Positions 1 to 10,600 of a stretch of DNA of 16,159 nt are shown here, one piece after another. The notes under the pieces are model-generated. The model was not told the origin of the DNA, searched no databases, and saw only the letters and a program-made list of their open reading frames with translations. Source of the DNA: Rodentolepis nana (lineage: Eukaryota > Platyhelminthes > Cestoda > Cyclophyllidea > Hymenolepididae); contig UZAE01014189.1 in the NCBI GenBank assembly GCA_900617975.1, positions 1 to 16,159 of the forward strand, given 5' to 3'. Within the stretch, counting starts at the first letter, position 1. Each line of letters starts with the position of its first letter. The translations under genes and the position numbers were made by a program.

Positions 1-27
1 CAATTCTCGTCACCTATAGTGAAACAC

Positions 28-108
28 TAGGTGTATGCAATAGACTTATCTCCACGTGGTGCAACCTGGGCAGCCTATACTCATACGGCTAAAATGTCAA
101 TAAACAGG
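28..108 (+). ncRNA. Decayed HDV-like ribozyme head of copy 1
   Basis: The linear order of motifs is kept, and the candidate catalytic C is at position 89. P1 lacks its first Gs and has mismatches, P2 is broken on the 3' side (ATGTCAAT in place of AAGTCTAT), and P4 has one mismatch. It is probably inactive. Confidence 0.4.
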
Positions 109-361
109 CAGTTGACTTCTCACTTCTAACTACCATGATCCCACTGTATGTCAAATTCAACCACTTCAACGGTACTCATCTTACCTTTTCTCTGCCTTTG
201 TGTCTGTCTGTCTGTCTCTTTTACATCTATGAATCATTATTCGATCCCCACTCTCGGCATTTTGCCACTTTGAAGTTCCTCCTCCCCTCTGTGAAGTCAG
301 AAGTCAGCTAAAGGGCTAATGATAACTATCAAAACGCCTGCCATTTGAGATAAATAAATAG
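28..361 (+). mobile_element. Retroelement copy 1 (SINE-like, ribozyme-headed family), decayed
   Basis: This is a copy of the about 300-350 bp family shared with 4381, 8991 and 14151. It has the common head (ATAGACTT, CCACGTGGTGCA, TACTCATACGGC), a pyrimidine-rich middle with TCTGTCTGTCTG, the 3' box AAAGGGCTAATGATAACTAT and a tail ATAAATAAATA. It lies downstream of the gene on the opposite strand. The first bases are altered relative to copy 3, and I see no convincing target-site duplication, so its exact 5' end is uncertain by a few bases. It has no protein-coding capacity. Confidence 0.8.
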
Positions 362-1234
362 TGGCATATCAAGCGACCGTGGTTGACCAGCTGATCTTCC
401 TTCAATCGCCAGTATCAATAAAATTTAACATAACGTTTGCCTTTCGACTAACCTTAAAGAGACTTAAGTTATACGCGATTGTGCAAAGGTGATGATTGGT
501 GCGATTTTACTTATTTGCTAATTGTAGTATTTTACCGAATAGGCACGTTGACTCATAACTATGCGTCTGACCAACAATGAACGCAAAACCAAACAACTAT
601 CTTTAAAAGATATCCTAATTATCCTCTTAATGGGCTCCACTCGCTCAGACCTGACACTTATTGATCTCCGTTCCAATCGCAGAAGGGTTGTCACGCTTGG
701 TTACATTGCTTATCTACTCAATTATTTTCCTTGAAGTGTCTCCTGTCTCCTCTTTCTACACATTAAATACTATTTGGTTTATCATATGCACACATTCTTC
801 GGCGTTACCATTAGATTAGATATGAGATAATATGCATATACAAAGTCATCGTAAACTTCTCCGTCAAAATTGTGACCACCGAGAAAGAACATTTAACACT
901 GAGCTTGGCTAAGTTGAACTGTCGTAGGCAAGATCATTCATCAGCAAGATCGACTTTTATAGTCAGACAACAGTCAAATGAGTCCCAAAAAAGTGCAAGA
1001 AGTGGAACTCGTTGCCACCATTCGTGTTTGCCTCGAGGCTTCTACAATGCAATTTTATCCGATCTGACAGTGTTATTGACGTCCTGTCTAGTCATTCCTA
1101 AGTGATGTCACGTTGTACGTATAAAGTCCTTCATACTTCCTGACTTCTGCTACAAGTGCTAATCACATACTGGATACCAAATATTTGATGACGCCGGTGA
1201 GGTCACAAAGTGCGATAGACAAATAAATACAGGA
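362..1234 (-). other. 3' flank and probable 3' UTR of the minus-strand gene
   Basis: This is the sequence after the stop codon of exon F, read on the minus strand. I found no canonical AATAAA on the minus strand here. The nearest variants are TATAAA at 961-956 and AGTAAA at 511-506, and neither can be confirmed as the poly(A) signal. The short plus-strand open frame at 872-1105 has no recognisable features and is probably chance. Confidence 0.35.
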
Positions 1235-1660
1235 CTAATAATTCAAAGAAATAGTTAACAATGGGGTTACATTTGACGATGATTTCCTTCTAAGTGATGA
1301 GGGTCGTTTGAGTCTTGTTCCAGTGGTACTTGTAGGCATTTGAGTAGTATTAACCGGTACGTTAGCGTTTTCATTATTCAACGCATTTCTCACTATTGGA
1401 TCACACAAGAGCACCTTCAGAAGGTCATTCAGGAGATTCAAACTCGCGCCGTCACGAATGCTTGAAGCAGCAGTGGTAGATGTAGAAGATGGACTACTTG
1501 TAGATGGTGGGGTTTGCGGAGCCTTCTCTTGCATTCGTCGAACCTCAGTGAGATGGTTGAAGAGAATCATAACAACCTGACGAACCACAATTTGAAGAGC
1601 TAGAGTCTGTTGAGCTTGATCTGCATATTCACATCGAAGAGCTTCCAAGTCTTGAAGGGA
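1235..1660 (-). CDS. Exon F, terminal coding exon with the stop codon
   Basis: This exon encodes 141 codons followed by TAG at 1237-1235. The acceptor is TTTTATTTATAG ending at 1661. It starts SLQDLEALRCEYADQAQQ, directly continuing the helix of exon E, and runs through LALQIVVRQVVMILFNHL, a strongly hydrophobic amphipathic stretch that probably makes a dimerisation or packing surface. A Ser/Thr/Pro linker follows, then LNLLNDLLKVLLCDPIVRNA, a second likely helix. The tail TRLKRPSSLRRKSSSN is basic and Ser-rich, resembling a nuclear-localisation signal or basophilic-kinase target, though it is only suggestive. The protein ends PLLTISLNY. I do not recognise the family from this domain. Confidence 0.88.
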   Translation of the reverse strand, partial: SLQDLEALRCEYADQAQQTLALQIVVRQVVMILFNHLTEVRRMQEKAPQTPPSTSSPSSTSTTAASSIRDGASLNLLNDLLKVLLCDPIVRNALNNENANVPVNTTQMPTSTTGTRLKRPSSLRRKSSSNVTPLLTISLNY

Positions 1661-4600
1661 CTATAAATAAAAGAATAGAAAACAAGAATGATGCAAGTTC
1701 TAGAAATGCCAGACGAAATATCATGGAAACAACTCTGCTCGTTCTTTGATTTGAGCATAGAACAGATGAAGATTCCAAACTCCCAGGATCACTTACCCAC
1801 TTCCCAGAAAAAGTTAGGTTTTGAAGGTATACACAAAGTTTGAGGAACTAACAAATGGGAGGAGGGGGAGGGGGTACAGAACAATTCCCCATGAATCTTT
1901 CCTGACGTGACGTATCAAGTTGTCACTCGAGAAAAATTAAAAAAAGTTCTTGTTTGGGTACAAAGTTATCGATGGATTATTAGGGAAGAACATGTTTACA
2001 ACAAAATAACGACTACCAAGAACTGGCATTCAAGGAAGGTAAGGTATTCGATGAACTGTCAAGACCGAATACTGACTGATATCTCCAAAGGAGAGAGACT
2101 CTAAGAAAAACCGAATCAAACAAGCGCCAAGCAACATCATCTACAACTAATAAAGCATTCAAACTTTTGCATAAGTTAGAAAACTTTGCTCATCACAATT
2201 TGATAACTTATTGCGAATTGAAAAAAAACTTGTGAAAAAAGGCCTTCGCCGAAATCAGGGGGAAAAAGAGTTCTTCAAAAGCAAATAACAAAGAACGTCG
2301 CCATTCCCACTACTACTTCTTTTTTTTAATAAATAAAAGTGCAATTTAAAAATAACCCAGAGGAAATTTCCAATTAATGAGACACAAGAAAATTGTATAC
2401 GTTCGACCTTCGCAGTCTAGTTCTACTTTTTTTCTCTCTCCGAGATATCCACATCTGCAAAAAAGTGCAGCTGACTTGTGACAGCCTAAAGACCTAGGAA
2501 TGACCTTGAATAGCGAGCCAGCACCAAGGACAGTCATTAATTAGGCGCGCATTCCGACACTCTTTTGAAGGGAAACAGAAAATGGAGTTTGGAATTGGCC
2601 ACATAAATCACCAGCAGAGTTTACTGGTAAATCGACTTATTTTAATTAAACAATGAAAAAGGAGAAAAAAGTGGATTGTAGGAGAGTAGAAGTGAGCCAT
2701 TACCCTCGGATTCACTAAGTTCCCAACCAACCAACCAACAGACAGGAAGAAGACGACGATTGTCACCCAGTAAACTGAACTTGTGACTAAGAAGAGGGGC
2801 AAGTGCTGAATTAAGAGGGAAAATCACAGAGAGATGAATTATACAAAGAACAAAATAAAGGTGGGAGATCAATGAACACCAACGAGTGAGCCCCAAGATC
2901 ACATCGCTGCACATGTTTCCATAGCATGGTATGATCACACCAATTTTATCCATTAATTGAGGCGGCTGATTAGTTCATTCTTCAGTGGAAAGACACATTT
3001 GGCCAGTAAACAGAGAATGACAACTTCCACGCGAACAGCTCAACATCGTATACTGGTAATATAGTATACTTTGTATGCTATTTCAGTTCCGTATGATGGC
3101 TCAATCAACCTTGTCTATTCCAATGCTGCATGAACAATAAAGATAGTTTGCTTCAATCGGTTTCCAAATCGACTTCTTAAAAGTATGTGATATTGGAAGT
3201 AGAAAAAGTTTATAACCTTATAACATTAAAGAAGAATACCCAACGGAAAGATAGAACATGAGATATACTCAACTATATTGCTTTAGACAAAAGTAGTTGT
3301 TCGCGAACTTTAGTGCCCTTAGGATGACCTTCCATTCATCACACTTATAGTGCTTTCGACACTTTCGTTCTCTTGCATTTTCTATAAAGTATTTTGCAAT
3401 AAACACTAGAAGAACACGCTTCCTATAACAAAGGAGAGGCGACGTACAGCATCCAGCTTGGATCTCGTCTCTTCAAGTTCCTGAAGCATGGCCATGCGTT
3501 GTAAATCAGAAGGAGGATTACTACTGAAGGGCGAGGAATGGAGAATGGGTGATTGGGTGGTGGAGAGTGAGAAAGCACCAGACTTATCAATATCGCTAAT
3601 AGCTCCTGATGTAGTTCCACCGGCTGAAGTCGTTGTTTTCGACGCTTCATTGGACCCTTGAAGAAGGCCTTGTGATTGGTAGACATTAGCCAGGAGCTGA
3701 AAGGCAAGAACGGACGCATTTAATTATGGTAACTGTGTGACAAGATTCTTCCACTCATAAGGAATATCCGTAAAATCGATATTTGATATTATCGATAAGG
3801 TAAAGGCGAGAGACTTGCATGTAAAACTTGCAGAGATAAAGTTGTTGATAAATAGTTATAAATAGCGACTCATTAGTGGTTAATTTTCAAAGACGACATG
3901 ACTCATGGGAAACAATACGCACTTCTACATTATTCCATTTGTAAAAGTAGCACGAACCGCAAATTCTCATCTTCCTCTTGAATACCAACGAAACAGGACA
4001 TCCATGGGACACTAAGCTCAAAATTTCTCAGGCAAAATAATCATCATTCATTTAATGAGATGGAACTGTGCCAATAAAGCTCCAAAGCATTGAAAAAAGC
4101 ACTTTAGAACTCCTCCAGCACTAATCGAAATTTAGTGAGATTTGCTATGCTAAAATTACGAAGTTGTTTCACAGTTCCATAAAGGCGGACTGACCATTAA
4201 ATCGGGTGAAAATTGCTGACATAAACAACTTGATGAATTCAGAACTCGGATACTTGGTTTGATCAACATACTCCGATTCCAGTAAATTTTGCCAATCCCC
4301 ACTGATATGAACTGTTCTACTTTCCAATGTTCGAACACCTGTCCATTTTTGAATATGTAACATTTATTTATCCTTAAAATGGGGTAGGCGATGGACTTAC
4401 CTCCACGTGGTGCACCCTGGGCAACGTATACTCATACGGCAAAAAAGTCTATTACCTGGCAGTTGACTTCTGACTTCAAACTACCATGGCCCCATTGTAT
4501 GCCATATTCGACTACTTCCACAGTACTCACCTCACCTTTTTCTACCTTTGTCTTTGAAATACTTCTGTACACCCCCCCCCTCTCGACTTTTTTTCACTTT

Positions 4601-7600
4601 GATGTGAAGCCTGAAGTCAACTAAAGAGCTAATGATAACTATAGTGAAGCCCGAAGTCAGCTAAAGGGCTAATGATAACTATCAAACCGAAGTCAACTAA
4701 AGAGCTAATGATAACTATCAAAACGCCTACTAAAATGATAAGTAACAATGATCCGCGAGTAGAAAAAATAACGACCTATAACACAATTGACGCCGCACTT
4801 TACTACGGACTTTATTAATAGAAATATCAAATATGACTCATTGACTAATCTAGTGATTGACTAAGGATTTCATTTAAAGTAGTCGAAATATTAGTTCCCG
4901 AACTCCATTAGCAGATATTTATGAAAAATTCCATGCATAGATTTAATTTATTTATTCTACGCTCCTATTAGACTACCTGAAACCTATATTTTGCAACATA
5001 ATTTGGGTCCATTTCGACGTAAATTAGCCAACCCCGATCTCGGAAATTGTCTGGCAGACATGTCTCTTATTACAGCTATTAATCATACCGTAGTGGAATA
5101 AATAGAGGCCATTATTCTACTTGTTTATTACCACATAATTAACTAAATGCTACCTACGTATCGATTTTTTAAAGCTATTCCAAATATAAATATGTAAGAT
5201 TGGAGTGTCTAGGTTTGATCGATTTAAACGAGCTTTGAAATTGGGCAACATACGAAAGGAATATACGAAATACACAAGAAATTAGGCATTTAAAATGGAA
5301 CAAATCTAGTGGGGGCAAAAAACAAGAAATTTTTAAATCATCACGTGACTCGCGCGATTAACGCAATGTTAACGAAATTTTATGAAATGATGAGCGAGCT
5401 TCAAAGAGTTTGTTCCAGAATCTTATCAGTCTAGCCTCATATTTTGCGTCATCGCAACAAATTTACAAGAGACACAGAGGGAGAGAGAGAAATTTAGAAA
5501 AAAAAAGAATCTATATTAATTATTTAAGGTACAACAAATAAAACGTAGCCATGGGGGCTCATAGCCTTCATGGAAAAGGTAAAATTGAATAAATAACCTT
5601 TAGAAAATGTACGCTCTAACTCGACGGAGAACACTGCCACCGAGCTTACCCAATCAGCTGATTTCAAGGTCATCAGATTTTTGTTAAAAGCAGCGTTTAA
5701 AAAAGGTGCAATCGTTTGCAATTGCCAACTCTGGCTGACTCATAAGTGGAGCACATTACGGCTCGAAATTCAGGAGCTAAAGTGATTGACCAAATAAATG
5801 GATGGGAAACTCATCTGCGTCATGACCACCCACGGACCTAAATATTGGTTTTGAAAATCTCCGATATAATAGCCTTTATGAGTCCGGGAGTCTAATGATG
5901 AAGATTGAACAAAAATTACACTGGTGATAGACCCTTTTCAATGGTCGAGTTTCTGCAGTTACTTTGATTTCCAAAGTGGGAGTATTCGGAGACTATCAGA
6001 AAACGATTCACAATTGGCCCATTATATCAGTTGGGAAAAAAGTGTGCTAAAAACGAGGACTCGATAGAACAGACATATCTGACTTAAATGGAAATCTTCG
6101 ACAGGCAACGTGTGACCAAAGGTGGGAGAGAGCGAGCTGGGAGGACGTATTGCTGGCAATGTTGTCACAGCAACCCCACGGCGACGAATAGGAAACAAAT
6201 GGCCTAGCAGTATAAAGAGAGAGGTGGTGGTTGGTTTAGTATAATGGATCACATCGCTGCCTTTTGTGCTTAAGAAAAAGGGGAACCGTGATGGGGGCGG
6301 AGGTGGACTTAATTCTTTTCACTGCCTGCTCACAGAAGCCAACATGCCCTAATTCAATGAAATTGAGAGACATGGAAGTAAATACAACTTACAATTTGAA
6401 TGTGCTGATTTCATAGAAAGGAGAGGATTTAGAAATGGTGGGGAGAATTATAAATTCATTCATTAATTGAATAACTGGAGCATAGAAGGAGGGCAACAGA
6501 AATGCCTACTCTTACACGGACACAGACAAAACGAACCAATGGGAAAACGAATGCGTACGTGACGTCAGTGAAAAGAGAAAAAAACCGACTTACAACCTTG
6601 AGCTGGCCCAATCTTGACATACCAATCAGTTATTGCCTCATCGAAACAGGTTTAACATTAGGAGAACCCGAGTTAGTGCACGAATAATAGATTTTAATAA
6701 CAAAATTTTAGATTATGCAAATTCTGGGCAATTTAAAAATTTTTATGTAAGTTGAGCAAAAAATGCACTCCTGTTGAGATGCAGTGTCTAAGCAACAGAT
6801 TCTCATACAAAAATCAAATTCTTCGACAAATAAATGCCTATCATGCTATTTACACGGAAGTGATCCAGAAATGCACACTTGGAAGAGTAAAGAATTAAAA
6901 AAAGATAGTTGAAGGGAGACAAAGCGGACACTTGCATATGTACACCTTTTAAACCACCATCAAGAATTATTGAAGCTCGATAAATTGAATACTACTTGCT
7001 GAATCACTGCTTAATTCAAGGAAATCTCAACGGAGGATGGTTAATCTCATTAATAATTATAATTATTAAAAAAATGAAGTAAAGTAGATTAGCTGACATA
7101 CTCCCGTAATCTTGGCTAATAGAGGAAAGAATAGCTAGCCTTTCAATTCAACAAATGAAAAGAGAGCAAATCATTACAAAATGTAAACTATTGACTGTCA
7201 CCAGATAAACACGGAATTGATGCGTGAGAGACGATATTAATAAAATATGAATGAAAGGCAACATCCACTTGGCAACTAAATAGCAACTGTAACCACTCTC
7301 AAAAAATTGCAGGAAGCGCATTTTTCGGAGGAGAATGAGGATCCAACTGCAACGGAGACTTGTAGAAAAGCTGGATTCAAGACTGAAAGCCCCCCCCCCC
7401 GATTGTTTGCCGCCCTTCCACGTGATGTATATTGAAAGCTAATACACCTTAACAAAGACCATATCTTCGACGTGGCCTTTGGTTCAAGTAGATTACAATG
7501 ACGAAGAGAGCATGCTCACCAGAGATCCGAATCCTCCAGACTTATCCTGAAGTAAAGACGGCAAATCAGGTGTGGTCGGTTCTTCCTTGGCCTCAGAGAG

Positions 7601-10600
7601 TGCAAGAGCACTGTCATGTCCTTCAGAAGTTATCGAGTGCAACGAAACGCTTCCCACAGCTCCGAATTCACAAACTGCGGCTGACGTGCTTCCACTATTG
7701 AATGCCGAGTCGTGACCTCCAACTCTGCTCTCGGTTCCACCACCAACTTGCCCCCCACGACGACAGCATTCGCAGCTAGAAAATGAGAGAAAAAGACGGT
7801 TATTACCGTAGTCTGATGTATAAGACATAATTTGTTAACAAGGAAAGCTGTGTTACGCCCTTAAAAAAAGCTGCGAAACAGTGAATCTCATGATTATTCA
7901 TGCAAATCACGCGACCAAGGTTCGAAATTAATTAGCTGTCGGGGAGAGGAGAAAAATTCTCCCACCTCTGGGATTGAAAATGTTGTATGCTACTATTTCA
8001 TTACCTTAGTTCAGAGTAAAAGTTTTGAATAAAAAAAGAAGGCCACTTTCAGAACTGCGGTCTCTAAAAGTAATGATGTACAAAGTAAATATGAAGAAGA
8101 TTCCTTCAGGAAATTCCACATTCAAATACTAATGAAAAGACATTGACTCCGTGTACCACCATATGCCAATGGGAAATGGATAAGGAAAGAATACGCAGAA
8201 CCTTAACCAAGCCAAAATTGCTTCTTTTGTTTGCTCATCCCCATAACCATAAAATTCCACCTCAAGGACATTTGAAACTGTAAGTTGCTTTTATGCAAAT
8301 AATATTCTACTAAAGAGAGAGAGAGATTGTAAATACACAAGCAACGCCTAAAGTTTTACAAAATCTAATTAGAAAGTAGTACCTAGAACCATCTCATTGT
8401 GACTTATAGTCCATCATACGACAAGCAGCTATAATTAGCCTAATAGAGACTTATACATACAGAGAGAGAGAGAGAGTACAATAAGCTGTATAAGTCACCT
8501 GCACGGATAATCGAATGCCTCTCTGTCAGCACGATTTCCACCGCCATTACTTGGAATGCAGACGGGTGCGGACACTGAGCAGCCCGAGACAGAAGCAGCA
8601 GTAGCAGCAGCAGGAATAGACGAGGAGGAGAGGGTGCTTGGGCCAGCAGACAGTGTAGAGACACCTCGGGGACTGGTCAAGGGTGACATTGTCGTCACTC
8701 CACCCAATGGGTCATCATCAAAAAGCCACGATCCACGTTTAGTTCCCCCAGAACTCTGAGCTCCTGAGTGCAATTGACTCGAGATTTGCATTTGGCGCAG
8801 AAGACAACTCAAGGGCGACTGGGCTAGATCTAAAAGTATGAAGGAAAATACGAGTTAATTCAGCTACCAGAAGGAGATGAGTAGTCTCCCAACGCTTGCC
8901 TAGAGTATTTTTCGAACTTCAAGCCAACTAAAACAATATTTGTGTTTATTTTAAAATCTATTGCAATCACTACATATTACAATCATCACCGGGGTGTACG
9001 ATAGACTTACCTCCTCGTGGTGCACCCTGGGCAACGTATACTCATACGGCAAAAAGTCTATTAACCGGCAGTTGACTTCTCATTTCAAGCTACCATCACC
9101 CCACTGTATGCCATATTCTACAAATTCAACAGTACTCATCTTACCTTTTCTCTGCCTCTGTGTCTGTCTCTTTTACAACTGTAAACCACTCTTCTGTTCC
9201 CCACCCATCGACTTTCTGTTACTTTGACGTTCCTTCCCTCTGTGAAGCCCGAAGTCAGCTAAAGGGCTAATGATAACTATCAAAACGCATGCCATTTGAA
9301 ATAAATAAATAAATAAACAATCATCACCTCAAGAGGCAAAAAACAGCTACAGAAAATTGATTGCCGATTTTTACTTGTATCTGCTCTACGATTATTCACT
9401 TATTTCATCAATGTTATCACAAGACCCAAGGTGCAAGTATTCGTTCTCCACACTCTGCTATTGGTTTTTGCCATTCTCACCCCTATTACTTGGCCCATGT
9501 TCCATTTCTTCACTGCCTCGAATTTCAATTGCTGTTGTAAAACACCATATTGTCGATTTACAATGGTTGACATTCTGATTTGCGAACTATGGTACTCGGT
9601 TGTTAGCCATTGGCCGGACGCTCATAGTGACAAAAAATCGATGTAAAAATCTGCTAAATGTTACGACAACGGGGAAAACCAGAGTAGATTAGGGCGAACT
9701 TCTGATCAAGTTGTTATATAATTTACAAAGAGCGCGATAAGACTAGGCAACAAACAAGCTCACTCAAAGCAAGAGTCTTAACCTATCTGATCTAGAGAGA
9801 GAGGGAGAGAGAGAGAGAGAATAAGAAATGTTGAATAAATAGTTTTCAAATTCAAAAGAAGTGATTAGACCATCGCCTTGGCTTCGGGAAACCGGAGAAG
9901 GTAAAGTTGATTGCAGAATAGTGCTTTGGAGAAAATTGCAGTGGACATTGATTTTCAAGGACTTCAGCTCCTTTACCGAAACCGATTCCAATACGTTTGT
10001 GTTTAGTTGAAAGCATTTATAGATTATCGTGGTTTTCGAAAAATCCGCCCAGGGCGGTTAAACGGAAAATTCCATTTCATGAAATGGACATTTATTTGGA
10101 TGGGCGAACTGTCGGAAAAAAAACCGGTAGATAGTGGTGACACTCCTACATTGACCTAACTCGCCTAAAGGAGGTAACAGCAGGTAGCTCTTTAAGCGTA
10201 CCTTGTTTACCCACTTTCACACAGGTGATCGCCCAATGAACTCACAATTGTCCACCCCAATTCCCGTTTCTCTGATTTAAAGCGTATATTCATAAGCCTA
10301 CCTCAGTTAGAGCATAAAAGTAGCTTTGTTGGGATTGACGCTATTTGAGCTTATTACCTTTAAAAAGCCGTTGATGCGAATCTTCAGGATTGGTATTCAC
10401 GGTAAGTTGAGTACGTAGTTCATCAGTGACCAGTGAATTGAGATACTCATTGTTTGGATGATGAAAATTGTGCTGTTGTCGTTCACCAACATCCGATCCA
10501 GGTGTCCACCATGGAATAAAGTTTTTGAAGGCCGCTGGCATGCTGGAGACGGAAGAAGGCGTCAGAGGCTGTGGAGAACACTTTCCAAGACTGCGAACAC

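Larger units (their letters stand above)
4381..4730 (+). mobile_element. Retroelement copy 2, with triplicated 3' box and no AAAT tail
   Basis: The head starts GGGGTAGGCG and matches copy 3 almost base for base through the ribozyme-like region. The middle carries a run of nine C at 4572-4580. The 3' box is repeated three times (4603-4727), and the usual AAAT tail is missing after AAAACGCC. The possible flanking duplication, TAAAAT at 4375-4380 and 4731-4736, is too short to be trusted. The copy lies in the D-E intron, antisense to the gene. The 77-codon open frame through it is not maintained in the other copies and is not considered a gene. Confidence 0.85.
3697..7519 (-). other. Intron between exons D and E (longest)
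   Basis: This phase 0 intron of 3823 bases starts GTGAGC and ends CCTTTCAG. It contains retroelement copy 2 (4381-4730), a short GA-rich tract near 5477-5490, an 18-base AT palindrome at 7051-7068, a 22-base hairpin-like palindrome at 3775-3796, and a run of 11 C at 7390-7400. The minus-strand open frames at 5524-5721 and 6022-6252 were examined as exons and lack phase-compatible splice sites. A short unseen exon whose length is a multiple of three remains possible. Confidence 0.6.
7776..8498 (-). other. Intron between exons C and D
   Basis: This phase 2 intron of 723 bases starts GTGACT and ends TTTTCTAG. It has two pure GA tracts on the plus strand, at 8314-8326 and 8461-8476. They read as CT tracts in the direction of transcription, and one lies just after the donor of exon C. 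Nothing else was recognised. Confidence 0.72.
8830..10357 (-). other. Intron between exons B and C
   Basis: This phase 1 intron of 1528 bases starts GTAATA and ends CTTTTAG. It contains retroelement copy 3 with intact ends (8991-9316) and a GA tract at 9794-9821. Plus-strand open frames at 9357-9646 overlap in two registers and have no recognisable motif, so I treat them as chance. Confidence 0.7.

Noticed and set aside
3423..3719. Long minus-strand open frame over exon E in a different register
   Set aside because: Its frame does not join exons D and F. The alternative frame between the AG at 3697 and the GT at 3447 is stop-free, phase-matched on both sides and continues the helix of exon F.
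4381..4452. Spliced-leader RNA gene suggested by the repeated GTAAGT on the minus strand
   Set aside because: There is no leader exon ending in ATG and no Sm site nearby. The donor lies inside the complementary strand of the ribozyme head and is carried by a dispersed element.
4391..4624. Plus-strand 77-codon frame inside retroelement copy 2, with similar frames at 8961 and 14127
   Set aside because: The frame is not conserved among copies, which differ by frame-changing indels. The similarity comes from the shared non-coding repeat.
5524..5721. Minus-strand open frame as an extra exon
   Set aside because: No convincing acceptor and donor pair in phase 0, and the composition is like the surrounding intron.
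6022..6252. Minus-strand open frame with Pro/Ser-rich segment as an extra exon
   Set aside because: An acceptor-like CTGCTAG precedes it, but in a phase that does not fit the 0-0 intron between D and E. No good donor follows in the needed phase.
7051..7068. Perfect 18-base AT palindrome and, at 3775-3796, a 7-pair ATCGATA/TATCGAT hairpin
   Set aside because: Both are in AT-rich intron sequence where such palindromes arise often by chance. No associated feature.
8991..9120. tRNA-derived SINE with A and B boxes
   Set aside because: TGGTGCACCCTGG and GTTGACTTC only loosely resemble the boxes. The first falls inside the P1/P3 strands of the ribozyme, which explain it better.
9240..9290. Hammerhead-type ribozyme in the 3' box because of CTAATGATAACTATCAAAAC
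   Set aside because: The required core CTGATGA and GAAA with paired stems is not present. The resemblance is partial, whereas the 5' HDV-like fold is complete.
9357..9646. Overlapping plus-strand frames with hydrophobic and Cys-rich translation, considered as a LINE remnant
   Set aside because: Two registers are open over the same stretch and neither contains a recognisable reverse-transcriptase or endonuclease motif.
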